Positions 1 through 7,806 of a stretch of 64,000 bases of DNA are shown piece by piece (the first letter of the stretch is position 1; each line of letters opens with the position of its first letter). A program made the translations under genes and the position numbers. Under the pieces are notes generated by a model. That model did not search any database, had not been told where the DNA came from, and worked only from the letters and a program-made list of their open reading frames with translations. The stretch comes from Candidatus Poribacteria bacterium (GTDB lineage: Bacteria > Poribacteria > WGA-4E > WGA-3G), in assembly GCA_022827185.1 (NCBI GenBank), contig JAJDTM010000005.1, positions 434,001 to 498,000 of the forward strand, given 5' to 3'.

Positions 1-2
1 AA

Positions 3-611
3 GGCGGCGGTGGTCGACCAGATTTCGCAAATATGACCGATGAACAGCGCGAACGTTTCCGGGCAATGCGTCAACAACGCCAAGCAGAAGGCGGTGCTGA
101 TGGAACACCCGCAAGACCTACAGCACAACAACCAGAAAAGTCTGACGTAGCCGAGGTGGAAGCGGAAACTGATGACGATGATGACGGCGATCTGTTCAGC
201 GGCTTCTTTGCGGAAACCCCCGCAGAAGCACCACCGACCGAAGTTCAACCTGCAGCGTCTGAAGCGTCAAAGATGCCGTTTCTCAAACCTGGTATGAACG
301 CCAGCGTTCAGATTTCCGCTGTCAATAAAATAGACATTCTTACCTTGCCAACTGAAGCAGTCCTTGATATGCGAGGCAGGAAAATGGTTAGGATCATTGG
401 TGCGGACGGTCAACCCGGACGCCCACAACCTGTTGTAACGGGCGTTAACAGTTATGAGAAGATTGAGATCATCTCAGGACTCGCCGAAGGTGACATCGTT
501 GCAATCGGCGGCTTTGAACGCGGTGGCGGTGGCGCAGATTGGCGAAGACGCATGATGCAGAACCCAGCATCCACAATGCGTCGGATGGGCGGTGGCGGTC
601 GTGGACGATAG
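3..611 (+). CDS. RND/MacA-type efflux periplasmic adaptor subunit, C-terminal part
   Basis: The reading frame is open from the window edge, so this is the 3' part of a larger gene. The visible 203 residues start with a Gly/Arg/Gln-rich, strongly acidic low-complexity stretch (a DDDDDGD run near residue 58). A beta-barrel and membrane-proximal segment of the HlyD/MacA adaptor type follows: the LKPGMNASVQI strand, then LPTEAVL, and a GLAEGDIVAIGG ending. Such adaptors bridge an inner-membrane ABC permease and an outer-membrane channel. The next gene is a MacB-like permease 57 bases on, which fits a MacAB-type operon. The long acidic and Gly-Arg insertions are unusual for MacA and may be lineage-specific. 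The family call is good. The substrate cannot be told. Confidence 0.75.
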   Translation, partial: GGGGRPDFANMTDEQRERFRAMRQQRQAEGGADGTPARPTAQQPEKSDVAEVEAETDDDDDGDLFSGFFAETPAEAPPTEVQPAASEASKMPFLKPGMNASVQISAVNKIDILTLPTEAVLDMRGRKMVRIIGADGQPGRPQPVVTGVNSYEKIEIISGLAEGDIVAIGGFERGGGGADWRRRMMQNPASTMRRMGGGGRGR

Positions 612-668
612 ATACCGTTACCTGCTTATAGGTAGTTAAAAAGGTAACGACGTATAGGAGAGAACGCT

Positions 669-1880
669 ATGGGTATCCTTGAAAGTTTTGCAAACGCATT
701 AAGTGCCTTATTGGCAAACAAACTTCGATCTCTATTGACAATGTTAGGCGTAATCATCGGTGTCGGCGCGATTATAACCACTACCTCAATCGGTGAAGGT
801 GCCAAAGCCGATATCACCGAACGGATTCAGACATTAGGTGCGAATATTCTCGCAGTCCGGCCCGGACAGAGCATGTTTCGCGGGCGCGGCTCTGCTGATT
901 CCCGCAGAACCCTCACTGTTGAAGACATGGAAGCGTTACAGGACCGCGGACAGACTTTTGGTTATGTCACCCCTGAGGTGAGCAGCCGCGCACAAGTGAA
1001 GTTCCGGAATAAAAATACGAACACAACTATTGTCGGCACCTCTCCAGCATACCTCGTCACAGCGAATTTTACGGTTGAGAAAGGACGATTTTTTACCGAG
1101 CTTGAGATCCGACAACGAGACCGTGTCTGTGTCCTCGGTAAGACCGTTGTTGATACGCTCTTTGAAAACGTCGAACCCGTCGGTCAAATCGTGAAAATTA
1201 AAAATGTCGGTTTCCACGTCGTCGGTATTATGAAGGAGAAGGGCGCGAGCGGATGGCGAAACCCGGATGATCAGGTTTTTATTCCTTATTCAACCGCTAT
1301 GAAGCGAGTTTTCGGATCAGACTATCTATCGAGTATCAGTGTACAAGCGAATAACGACAAACTTATTGCAGCAGCAGAAACCGAGTTAACTGAACTCATC
1401 CGAAAGCAACACGAAATCCCGGTAAATAAGGAGCCTGATTTTCACATCCGTAACCAAGCAGAGTTCATGGAAACACTCGAAGAATCAAGCCAGACTTTTA
1501 CCAACATGATTTTGGGGATTGCTGTCGTCTCGCTCGTTGTTGGCGGTATCGGTATTATGAACATTATGCTCGTCTCGGTGACGGAACGGACGAAGGAGAT
1601 TGGGCTACGCAAAGCCGTTGGCGCGCAGCGCATTGATATCCTCGCGCAGTTCCTCGTTGAATCTACGACGCTTGCAGTTGTCGGTGGTATCCTCGGTATT
1701 GGCGTTGGGATCGTGGGAGCGGAAGGCGTCCCCTCTATCTGGGGCTGGCGAACTGAGGTTTCAGTAATGTACGCAGTAGTTTCATTTGTCGTCAGCGCGT
1801 TTGTAGGTGTCTTTTTCGGCGCGTATCCGGCATGGAAAGCCGCAAAACTTCATCCAATTGACGCACTCAGACATGAATAG
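669..1880 (+). CDS. MacB-like ABC transporter permease (FtsX/MacB_PCD fold)
   Basis: This 403-residue membrane protein has the MacB permease plan. TM1 lies near residues 15-38, followed by a long periplasmic domain (about 45-270). Three TM segments follow near 278-302, 325-350 and 370-392. The cytoplasmic motif VTERTKEIGLRKAVGA after TM2 is the hallmark of FtsX/LolC/MacB permeases. E. coli MacB carries its ATPase in the same chain. Here the ATPase domain is absent and is presumably encoded by another gene outside the window. A good ribosome site (taggagag) precedes the ATG. The TAG stop codon is the first three bases of a repeat terminus (TAGGATTTACGC). The gene's 3' end may therefore have been set by a repeat insertion. 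Confidence 0.88.
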   Translation: MGILESFANALSALLANKLRSLLTMLGVIIGVGAIITTTSIGEGAKADITERIQTLGANILAVRPGQSMFRGRGSADSRRTLTVEDMEALQDRGQTFGYVTPEVSSRAQVKFRNKNTNTTIVGTSPAYLVTANFTVEKGRFFTELEIRQRDRVCVLGKTVVDTLFENVEPVGQIVKIKNVGFHVVGIMKEKGASGWRNPDDQVFIPYSTAMKRVFGSDYLSSISVQANNDKLIAAAETELTELIRKQHEIPVNKEPDFHIRNQAEFMETLEESSQTFTNMILGIAVVSLVVGGIGIMNIMLVSVTERTKEIGLRKAVGAQRIDILAQFLVESTTLAVVGGILGIGVGIVGAEGVPSIWGWRTEVSVMYAVVSFVVSAFVGVFFGAYPAWKAAKLHPIDALRHE

Positions 1881-2160
1881 GATTTACGCACCCACTACTA
1901 TTGCTGGCGCGGTTTGAAACCACGCCAGCAGCGTGTAATGAATAAAATATCGTGCGGTTTTTGTAGTATTTCTCTTTAGGTAAGTCCGACCCACTGCAGG
2001 CGGGATTTGAAATCCTGCAGAAATACCCAAGCAAAAACCCTGCAAAGAGGTTGTGTCAGTCCTATGCAAGTGAAACCCAACGCTCAAATTTTCGTAAGTC
2101 TATATAGCAGACGAGATTGAACCGAAAGCAGACCCAACTCCCAAATTTTCGTGAGTCCTA
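1878..2160. repeat. Composite small-repeat block with TAGGAYTYACG-type termini
   Basis: The block begins with TAGGATTTACGC, which supplies the stop codon of the preceding permease gene. It ends with CGTGAGTCCTA, close to its inverse complement. Inside are two hairpins, around 1902-1930 and 1994-2020, plus internal degenerate copies of the end (gtaagtccg near 1981, cagtccta near 2057, cgtaagtcta near 2093). This looks like several nested or decayed copies of the same short element found intact at 9497-9598 and 27500-27588. No matching target duplication was found at the outer ends. It fills almost the whole gap before the SDR gene. Confidence 0.5.
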
Positions 2161-2171
2161 AAGGAATCATT

Positions 2172-2888
2172 ATGGAAAAAATAGCAGTTATCGCAGGTGT
2201 CGGTCCCGGTTTAGGGGCTGCACTCGCCCGTAAATTTGTAAACGAAGGATGTAACGTAGCACTTCTGTCCCGCTCAGCCGCCTATATCAAAAACCTATCC
2301 ACAAGATTATCAAAATCTGGACGCACAGCTATCCCGATCCCGACGGACATTACCGAGGCTGAACAGGTAGAGCGCAGCTTTGATCGTATTCGAGAGGAAC
2401 TCGGGGCTCCCGACATCTTAGTGAATCATGCCGGAAACGCAGCATGGGGAAATTTCGCTGACCTCACACCGGAAGCATTTGAGGGGGCGTGGCGCGTCTG
2501 TACGCTCGGTGGGTTCCTCTGCTCAAAGCAGGTCGTGCCGGGGATGCTTGAAAAAGGGGGCGGGAATATTCTGTTTACGGGTGCTACTTCTGCTGTTCGG
2601 GGTAGGGCAGGTGCGTTGGCGTTCAGCAGTGCCAAATACGCGACACGCGGCTTAGCATCAGCACTCGCCCGCGAAGTCGGCCCGCACGGCATCCATGTTG
2701 CCCATGTGATTGTTGACGGTGTGATTGATACACCGGGTGTGCGACAACGCTACAAACTCAGTGAAAACGAGCCGCTCCTTGAACCCGATGCAATCGCGGA
2801 TACCTATTGGGCATTAGTGCAGCAGGAAAAAAGCGCGTGGACGTTTGAGGTTGATGTCCGACCCCATAACGAAGAATTTTTTACGTAG
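2172..2888 (+). CDS. SDR-family NAD(P)-binding protein with Tyr-to-Phe at the active site
   Basis: A 238-residue Rossmann protein. The start at 2172 is chosen because MEKIAVIAG follows an aaagga site. The upstream GTG in frame lies inside a repeat end. The cofactor loop GVGPGLG is at residues 9-15 and the NHAG motif near 85-88. The usual catalytic YxxxK is replaced by FSSAK at 151-155, so Lys is kept and Tyr is Phe. The rest of the helix (KYATRGLASALARE, GIHVAHVIVDG) is typical of a subgroup of SDRs that I recall as sharing the Phe. It may have altered chemistry, use another acid, or be a binding protein. It converges with the next gene across a short hairpin gap. Confidence 0.85.
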   Translation: MEKIAVIAGVGPGLGAALARKFVNEGCNVALLSRSAAYIKNLSTRLSKSGRTAIPIPTDITEAEQVERSFDRIREELGAPDILVNHAGNAAWGNFADLTPEAFEGAWRVCTLGGFLCSKQVVPGMLEKGGGNILFTGATSAVRGRAGALAFSSAKYATRGLASALAREVGPHGIHVAHVIVDGVIDTPGVRQRYKLSENEPLLEPDAIADTYWALVQQEKSAWTFEVDVRPHNEEFFT

Positions 2889-2900
2889 ACTTCCCTACAC

Positions 2901-2929
2901 GGTTGGCGCGGTGTGTAACCGCGCCAACC
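2901..2929. terminator. GC-rich palindrome between convergent genes
   Basis: A near-perfect inverted repeat, GGTTGGCGCGG at 2901-2911 and CCGCGCCAACC at 2919-2929, surrounds a short loop. It lies between the 3' ends of the SDR gene (+) and the PhyH-HEAT gene (-), where a two-way terminator would sit. It has no clear T-tract. The same core hairpin (GGCGCGGTT...AACCGCGCC) recurs at 37227-37253 and 37805-37825, so it is also a dispersed repeat. Confidence 0.5.
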
Positions 2930-2948
2930 CACCAGATTACAACCCACT

Positions 2949-4352
2949 CTAAAATGTACTTTCCCGTGAGGTTATCGGGCACCAACGTGTCGTCTGGAGA
3001 TGACGCAGTAATACCGATTTCGCCTCCGGTGTCCCGATCCGGTAAAGCGCGTGCACGGCATCGCCACGGATGTAGCGGTTCGTGTCAAACAGTTTATGCT
3101 GTAACCCTTCAACCGCATCCGCAGCCCAAGGGCGCAGCTTGTCAGCCCATATTGAACTGCCGCCAATTCTCGCCAACGCGAACACCGCACCTCGGCGGAC
3201 ACCCTCACTTTCATCTGCCAACGCCTTTATAAGACCCGGAACAGCAACAGAACTCGCTTGACTCGTTGTGCCTAACGCCTCTACTGTGTGCGAACGTACG
3301 GAACCTGATGCGTCTGTGAGCAGCTCAACCAAATCAGGGACTGCCGGTTTTGCTTTATTTCCCAAATCCCCAAGTGCTTCCACAGCGTTATCACGGGTGT
3401 ATTCACAGGGATCTTTCAACGCATCGCGCAGCGCATCGACAGCGGGTGTTCCAATTGCATTGAGCGCGTAACAGGCGTTTCGACGCGTCATCTCCGATTC
3501 TTCTTGCAGACACCGTACCAAAGCAGGTACTGCCTGCTCTCCTAATCGGGGCACTGCATACGCCGCTTGCAACCCTGTTGATTCAGATGTACTATTGAGT
3601 GAACTGATCAAATCCGACAGCGATTCACCGTTCGATGTTCCGTGTGTGTCGCTATCCTCCACGGCGCGATGCCAGTTCCAGAGATGTCGGAACATCTCTT
3701 GATGTTCAGCGGGTCCCACAGGCGTTCCGTTTGCCCATTCCGTTTCCCTGTTTGCCCACGTCGGTGCTTCTGGTTCGGACATCCGGGCATAGAGGAATTT
3801 CATCATGTAGCGTTTTTTCTCACTACTGTTCGGCATAGCGCGGTGCCATAGGTCATAGTTTGTGAAGGCAACCGTTCCGGCTTCGCCGACAATGGGTTGT
3901 TCCGGTGACACCTCCGAACCCTCACGTGTACTAAAGTAGTGGCTCATCGGTACGACACCTGTCGGACCGAGTTCAATAGGTGTGTCTTGCGGGTAATAGC
4001 AAACCAGTAGCCTGCGCGTATGATGCGACCACCGTTTCCCGCCATCTTGATGCATCCCTTGTCCACCACTACCGGGCGGATTGTAGTGCGGATGGCGGTG
4101 CGGCTGCATGTAATAGTCCTCACCGAGCAGACTTGTCAAGGCACCCCTAACGTTCGGATCGTCAAAAACCTGTTGAATCTCTGGTATCCTCGGCAAAAGG
4201 TTATTACCGGGATTCCCTTCTTTGTCAAAGACGCTTACTGTTTTCTCGTAGACTGTATCGTGAAATTGCGCGGGCAGCTCGGTTGTAACGGTCACGAAGC
4301 CGTTCACAATGAAACGCCGCATCTGCGCGTCACTTAAGAGATGTACTGCCAT
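2949..4352 (-). CDS. Phytanoyl-CoA dioxygenase-like domain fused to HEAT repeats
   Basis: A 467-residue protein. The start at 4352 (MAVHLLSDAQ) is chosen for its strong gggaggga site. The longer frame upstream lacks one. Residues 1-230 form a PhyH-type Fe(II)/2-oxoglutarate oxygenase. The metal triad is H101-x-D103 (GMHQDGG) and H170 (YDLWHRAMPN), and R181 is a candidate 2-oxoglutarate anchor. Residues about 260-467 are five to six HEAT/PBS-lyase-like helical repeats, with units such as VPALVRCLQEES, TRRNACYALNAIG and YTRDNAVEALGDLG. PhyH proteins normally end near 250-300 residues, so the fusion is unusual. The HEAT part suggests a protein partner or scaffold. It is cytoplasmic, with no signal peptide. 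The substrate is unknown. Confidence 0.88.
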   Translation of the reverse strand: MAVHLLSDAQMRRFIVNGFVTVTTELPAQFHDTVYEKTVSVFDKEGNPGNNLLPRIPEIQQVFDDPNVRGALTSLLGEDYYMQPHRHPHYNPPGSGGQGMHQDGGKRWSHHTRRLLVCYYPQDTPIELGPTGVVPMSHYFSTREGSEVSPEQPIVGEAGTVAFTNYDLWHRAMPNSSEKKRYMMKFLYARMSEPEAPTWANRETEWANGTPVGPAEHQEMFRHLWNWHRAVEDSDTHGTSNGESLSDLISSLNSTSESTGLQAAYAVPRLGEQAVPALVRCLQEESEMTRRNACYALNAIGTPAVDALRDALKDPCEYTRDNAVEALGDLGNKAKPAVPDLVELLTDASGSVRSHTVEALGTTSQASSVAVPGLIKALADESEGVRRGAVFALARIGGSSIWADKLRPWAADAVEGLQHKLFDTNRYIRGDAVHALYRIGTPEAKSVLLRHLQTTRWCPITSRESTF

Positions 4353-4467
4353 TTTTATCCCTCCCGCTCTTCCGAAACTTGCTATAAATCCTGTCCACAA
4401 CATATTAGGTTATCCTATTATTGCATAAAATCGGACTATTTTTCAAGAAAATCTTGATAAAAAATCC

Positions 4468-4497
4468 TTGACATTTCCATCTACTCTGGGCTATAAT
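4468..4497 (+). promoter_or_regulatory. Sigma-70-type promoter
   Basis: TTGACA at 4468-4473 and TATAAT at 4492-4497 are both perfect consensus hexamers separated by 18 bases. They point at the small membrane-protein gene starting at 4581. The sequence is in the divergent gap, downstream of the minus-strand PhyH-HEAT start. Confidence 0.75.
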
Positions 4498-4580
4498 TAA
4501 CGTATCAACGTGGAAGTAAAGCGATTGCCTTGTGTATCGCACCTTTTACCACTGCCCATTTTGAAAGGACATTTCAGTTG

Positions 4581-5036
4581 ATGGAATCGAATGATAAGGA
4601 CTATGTATCGTTAGTCCGGATCCCGCGAAAATGGTTCTATGTATTCGCTCGGATTTTTTCAAGTCTTGTAATACTAAATCTATTACTTGAAGTTTTCTTT
4701 GGCTGGAAGTTGGAAGCATTAGGTGGAACGTTGTTAACGCGAACGTCTGTTCTGATGGCGTTGATTGTTGGCTTCTTTTTCATCTTCGCATATATATTGG
4801 AGGAAATCATGTTTGGGTATGCAAAGTTGTTTAGAAACCGGGTTTATGCCGAGGGCAAAGCAGAAGGTAAAGCAGAAGGTATAGCAGAAGGTATAGCCGA
4901 GGGCAAAGCAGAAGGTTTCCAGATGGCCAATCAAGCGTGGGTTGAATGGTTCCAGCGAAAAGAAGCAGCTGAAGCTGCGGGTGAACCCTTTGACGAACCG
5001 TCTCCTGCTGAGCAGCACCAAAATGGTGGTAATTGA
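4581..5036 (+). CDS. Small membrane protein with AEGK/AEGI tandem-repeat tail
   Basis: A 151-residue protein of unknown function. I place the start at ATG 4581 (MESNDKDYVS), behind gaaaggac. A TTG 51 bases upstream is possible but has no better site. Residues about 20-43 and 52-74 are hydrophobic and would form two membrane helices. A 23-residue segment, A-E-G-K/I repeated, follows and is encoded by a 12-base tandem repeat. The tail is hydrophilic, acidic and Gln/Glu-rich. AEGxAEG repeats occur in many unrelated bacterial proteins and form charged helices. The gene stands alone behind a consensus promoter. No family is recognised. Confidence 0.65.
   Translation: MESNDKDYVSLVRIPRKWFYVFARIFSSLVILNLLLEVFFGWKLEALGGTLLTRTSVLMALIVGFFFIFAYILEEIMFGYAKLFRNRVYAEGKAEGKAEGIAEGIAEGKAEGFQMANQAWVEWFQRKEAAEAAGEPFDEPSPAEQHQNGGN
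4848..4916 (+). repeat. 12-base in-frame tandem repeat
   Basis: There are 5.75 copies of a 12-base unit (consensus GCAGAAGGTAWA, with two variant units GCCGAGGGCAAA). Each unit encodes A-E-G-K or A-E-G-I. Because the unit is a multiple of three, copy-number change by slippage would lengthen or shorten the protein without breaking the frame. Confidence 0.85.
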
Positions 5037-5399
5037 AACCCATCGGCAGAGACGTTCAATAGCCCTAACCAAATTTACCCTTCTTCGTATTTGCTTTTTT
5101 TGTGTTAAGCATTTTGCTTCACAAGGTCTATATAGCCATTTTAATGGCTGTAAAGGTCCTTTATGCCCACGTGCTGCTTTCGTATTACACGTGCATCCGT
5201 CACAGCTTTTTAGAGCCCCCTCGACCTCACGAATTTCTCCTACTATTCCTTCCATTTCTTCCGAGATTTTATTGTAGTACATTACGGTAAATGCTGTATG
5301 TCTCTGAAAAAATTCTCCTATCAAATCCCGAATTATGCTAAAATTATTAAAATTAAGGCGGATTTCAACGTGTAGGATACGAATATTGGAGGTTATAGC
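5037..5399. other. Intergenic region without a supported gene
   Basis: The 363-base gap holds a 7-bp perfect hairpin, AGCCATT at 5134-5140 and AATGGCT at 5143-5149, with a two-base loop. It could be part of a terminator or a structured leader. A long open frame on the minus strand here is the mirror of the 12-base repeat gene and has no ribosome site. A strong ttggagg site at 5386-5392 serves the next gene. No other feature is seen. Confidence 0.5.
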
Positions 5400-6605
5400 A
5401 TGGGACGAAGTTTTGAAAAATCACTCGCGTGGCAAAAACGCGCCAGAGCGGCTTTGGTCGGTGGCGGGCAACCCCATAAACAGAGTCAGCCACCGAGACC
5501 CGTTATGGTTGCAGGCGCGAAAGGCGCGCATTTCTGGGATGCCGATGGCAACGACTATATCGACTATCTGATGGGATACGGCCCCATGATCCTTGGACAT
5601 GCCTATCCGAGTGTGATTGATACGGTCACGAAATACCTCGTTGAGCGTGGCAATGTCTACAATTTCGGGCATACGCTTGAGGTAGAACTCGCCGAAAAAT
5701 TGGTGCAGATTATTCCATCAGCGGATAGAGTCGCCTATTTCGTTGGCGGGTCGGATGCAACGACCGGCGCAATTAAGTTCGCTCGCGCATACACCGAGAG
5801 AGAAAAGGTAATTCGGTCGGGTTATCACGGATGGCACGACTGGTGTAGCCACGCACGCGGACATCTATCGGGTGCTGCTGCTGCAACCCTTAGCGTCGAT
5901 TACAACGATCTTGAAGGACTCGCGGACCTCTTTAAAGCGCATCCGGGTGAGATCGCCTGCTTGATTATGGAACCTTCCGGACACGACCTTCCCAAAGACG
6001 GCTACCTTGAAGCGGCGAAGAAACTCGTCAATGACAACGGTGCGTTGATGATTTTCGATGAAGTCAAAACCGGGTTCCGCTATTCTTTGGGGGGCGCACA
6101 GGAATACTTCGGGGTTACGCCTGATATGTCTGTTTTCGGCAAAGCACTCGCGAACGGGTTCGCCACAGCTGTTGTCGTCGGAAAAAAAGAAATCATGGAT
6201 GAAGTGAGCGATGTTTGGGTCGCCGCGACTTTCCATGGCGAGGTCTCACTCGTCGCCGCCGCAATCGCCACAATTGAGGAACTCGAATCGAAAGACGGTG
6301 TCGCCTTTATGTGGAAACAGGGACAGAAATTGTTGGATGGCTACAGAGAGATGACAGCACGCCTCGGTATCGACAATGCCCGCGTCGGGGGTATCGGCCC
6401 CATGCCCTTCTTCGGTTTAAGTAGCGATAATGATGACGAAAAACAGCAACGGTTCCACAAAACCTTCTATGAAGCGACCTTAGATGGCGGTTTATATCTG
6501 CCAGAGGGACATATCTGGTTCATGTCCATGTCGCATACTGATGAAGATGTCGCGAAGACACTCAGTGTTTCTGAAGATGCACTCAAACGCGCAAAAGCCG
6601 CATAG
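5400..6605 (+). CDS. Class-III PLP aminotransferase, glutamate-1-semialdehyde aminomutase-like
   Basis: A 401-residue fold-type I PLP enzyme with a strong ribosome site (ttggagg). Diagnostic parts are VGGSDATTGAIKFARA near 115-130 and YHGWHDW at 142-148. The cofactor-binding D220-E in MIFDEVKTGFR and the Schiff-base K248 in VFGKALANGF are also present. The pattern matches the HemL/aspartate-aminotransferase-III group. Many members of that group are not HemL but act on other amino acids or amines in catabolic or secondary clusters. The neighbours (PhyH, amidohydrolase, Rieske) favour a specialised pathway over tetrapyrrole synthesis. Cytoplasmic. The substrate is not determined. Confidence 0.88.
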   Translation: MGRSFEKSLAWQKRARAALVGGGQPHKQSQPPRPVMVAGAKGAHFWDADGNDYIDYLMGYGPMILGHAYPSVIDTVTKYLVERGNVYNFGHTLEVELAEKLVQIIPSADRVAYFVGGSDATTGAIKFARAYTEREKVIRSGYHGWHDWCSHARGHLSGAAAATLSVDYNDLEGLADLFKAHPGEIACLIMEPSGHDLPKDGYLEAAKKLVNDNGALMIFDEVKTGFRYSLGGAQEYFGVTPDMSVFGKALANGFATAVVVGKKEIMDEVSDVWVAATFHGEVSLVAAAIATIEELESKDGVAFMWKQGQKLLDGYREMTARLGIDNARVGGIGPMPFFGLSSDNDDEKQQRFHKTFYEATLDGGLYLPEGHIWFMSMSHTDEDVAKTLSVSEDALKRAKAA

Positions 6606-6613
6606 GAGAAGAA

Positions 6614-6775
6614 TAGCCGTCAGCCGTCGGCTGTCAGCAGTCAGAAAATTAGCCATCAGCCGTCAGTTGTCAGCAATCAGCAAAGACGCAAGCGTTACAA
6701 AACTGCCTTGCAGTAAGAGTTCTTTGCTGAAAGCCAATAGCTGATAGCCGAAAGCCATTCTTTCCGATAGCCAAT
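6614..6775. repeat. Low-complexity GCCGTCAGC/GCTGATAGCC repeat tract
   Basis: The gap between the aminotransferase and the PhyH-like gene is made of short imperfect repeats of the type agccgtcagc, tgtcagcagtcag, agctgatagccgaaagcc. Similar tracts lie at 7735-7790, 18905-19022 and 62270-62320. They contain no reading frame of their own and sit just upstream of ribosome sites. Confidence 0.6.
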
Positions 6776-6791
6776 ACAAAGGACATCTATT

Positions 6792-7679
6792 ATGGCACAA
6801 GTCACAGATCATACAAAACCTTTTATCGTTGATAAAAATCTCGGCGCAGCACTCGATATTGATAACGCGCAACTCACAGCAACAACTTCTGACGGTACAC
6901 CTGTCGTCGCGCCGACCCAAGAACAAAAGTACCTCTTTGATATGCGCGGTTGGCTTTTAGTTCCGGGTGTGCTGTCGGGTGATGAACTCGCAGAGATGCA
7001 GGAGTTCGGCCATAAACTCCGCCACGAACCGGACGCAATCCCTGAGCATGAACGTTCTCCGCTCGGGGGTCCCATGCAACGCCTCGCCGATCATCCGAAT
7101 GTCATCGGTTTTCTCAACGAATTTCTTGCACATCCAGCGTTATCAAGCCAAGACTGCTACGGCTTCCGAATGGAATCGTGTAGCCTGTTTTACCGTACTG
7201 TCGGTGACGGAAACTTTGGACCGCATAACGGAAACGGGATGCTCCGTTTTCCCGGCGATTCGCATCTCTATCGGTGTATCCCCGGTAGAGGGTATAGCGG
7301 CTTAACGCGTATCGTTTGGGAACTGAATCCTGTCAAATATCGACAAGGGGGTACCCTCTTTATTACGGCGAGCCATAAAGCCGTCTACACTGCACCCGAC
7401 ACAATCCGAACCCAAGATTCACTTATCTGGGATACGTACGAGTGTCCTGCTGGATCACTCCTCTTTTTCACAGAGGCGTTGACACATAGCACACACACTT
7501 GGACGAACGAAGAGAATGACCGGCTCGCTATTTTCAGTTGTTACAACACCGTCAATAGCAAATGGCACGACTGGGATCCGCATCCGCAATTGCTTGCGGA
7601 GATGCCTGCCAAACGGCAAACCCTTTTCCGTCCTGTCCGTGCGGCTAATAACTTAATTGGTGAAACCTACCGTCATTAA
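6792..7679 (+). CDS. PhyH-family 2-oxoglutarate oxygenase-like protein lacking the HxD aspartate
   Basis: A 295-residue protein with the PhyH double-stranded beta-helix layout: MRGWLLVPGVLSGDEL, HPNVIGFLNEFL, GGTLFITASHKA and CPAGSLLFFTEALTHSTHTW. The distal metal ligand is H232 or H235 and the 2-oxoglutarate Arg is probably R244 (NDRLAIF). At the usual HxD position the sequence is H145-N-G147 (FGPHNGNGM), so the carboxylate ligand is replaced by Gly. Fe/2OG halogenases such as SyrB2 and WelO5 also lack this Asp (HxA, HxG). A non-catalytic or different metal role is equally possible. It sits in the same-strand run with aminotransferase, amidohydrolase and Rieske genes. An aaaggac site precedes the ATG. 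Confidence 0.82.
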   Translation: MAQVTDHTKPFIVDKNLGAALDIDNAQLTATTSDGTPVVAPTQEQKYLFDMRGWLLVPGVLSGDELAEMQEFGHKLRHEPDAIPEHERSPLGGPMQRLADHPNVIGFLNEFLAHPALSSQDCYGFRMESCSLFYRTVGDGNFGPHNGNGMLRFPGDSHLYRCIPGRGYSGLTRIVWELNPVKYRQGGTLFITASHKAVYTAPDTIRTQDSLIWDTYECPAGSLLFFTEALTHSTHTWTNEENDRLAIFSCYNTVNSKWHDWDPHPQLLAEMPAKRQTLFRPVRAANNLIGETYRH

Positions 7680-7806
7680 TAGGGCAGTTCTTGTGGCTGC
7701 TCCAGAAATGTTAGGATTATCATATCTCATTTTAACTGATAACCGACAGCCACTCTTACTGATAGCCGATGGCTGATGGCTGATGGCTAATAAAGGAGGT
7801 GTTTAT

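Noticed and set aside
4848..4916. Possible CRISPR-like repeat
   Set aside because: The units are 12 bases, contiguous, without spacers and in frame inside a gene. No CRISPR array or cas gene is present in the window.
4734..5324. A 196-codon open frame on the minus strand
   Set aside because: It is the mirror of the AEGK repeat gene (Cys/Phe/Leu-rich repeats on the complement), has no ribosome site and no recognisable domain. The plus-strand gene has a consensus promoter.
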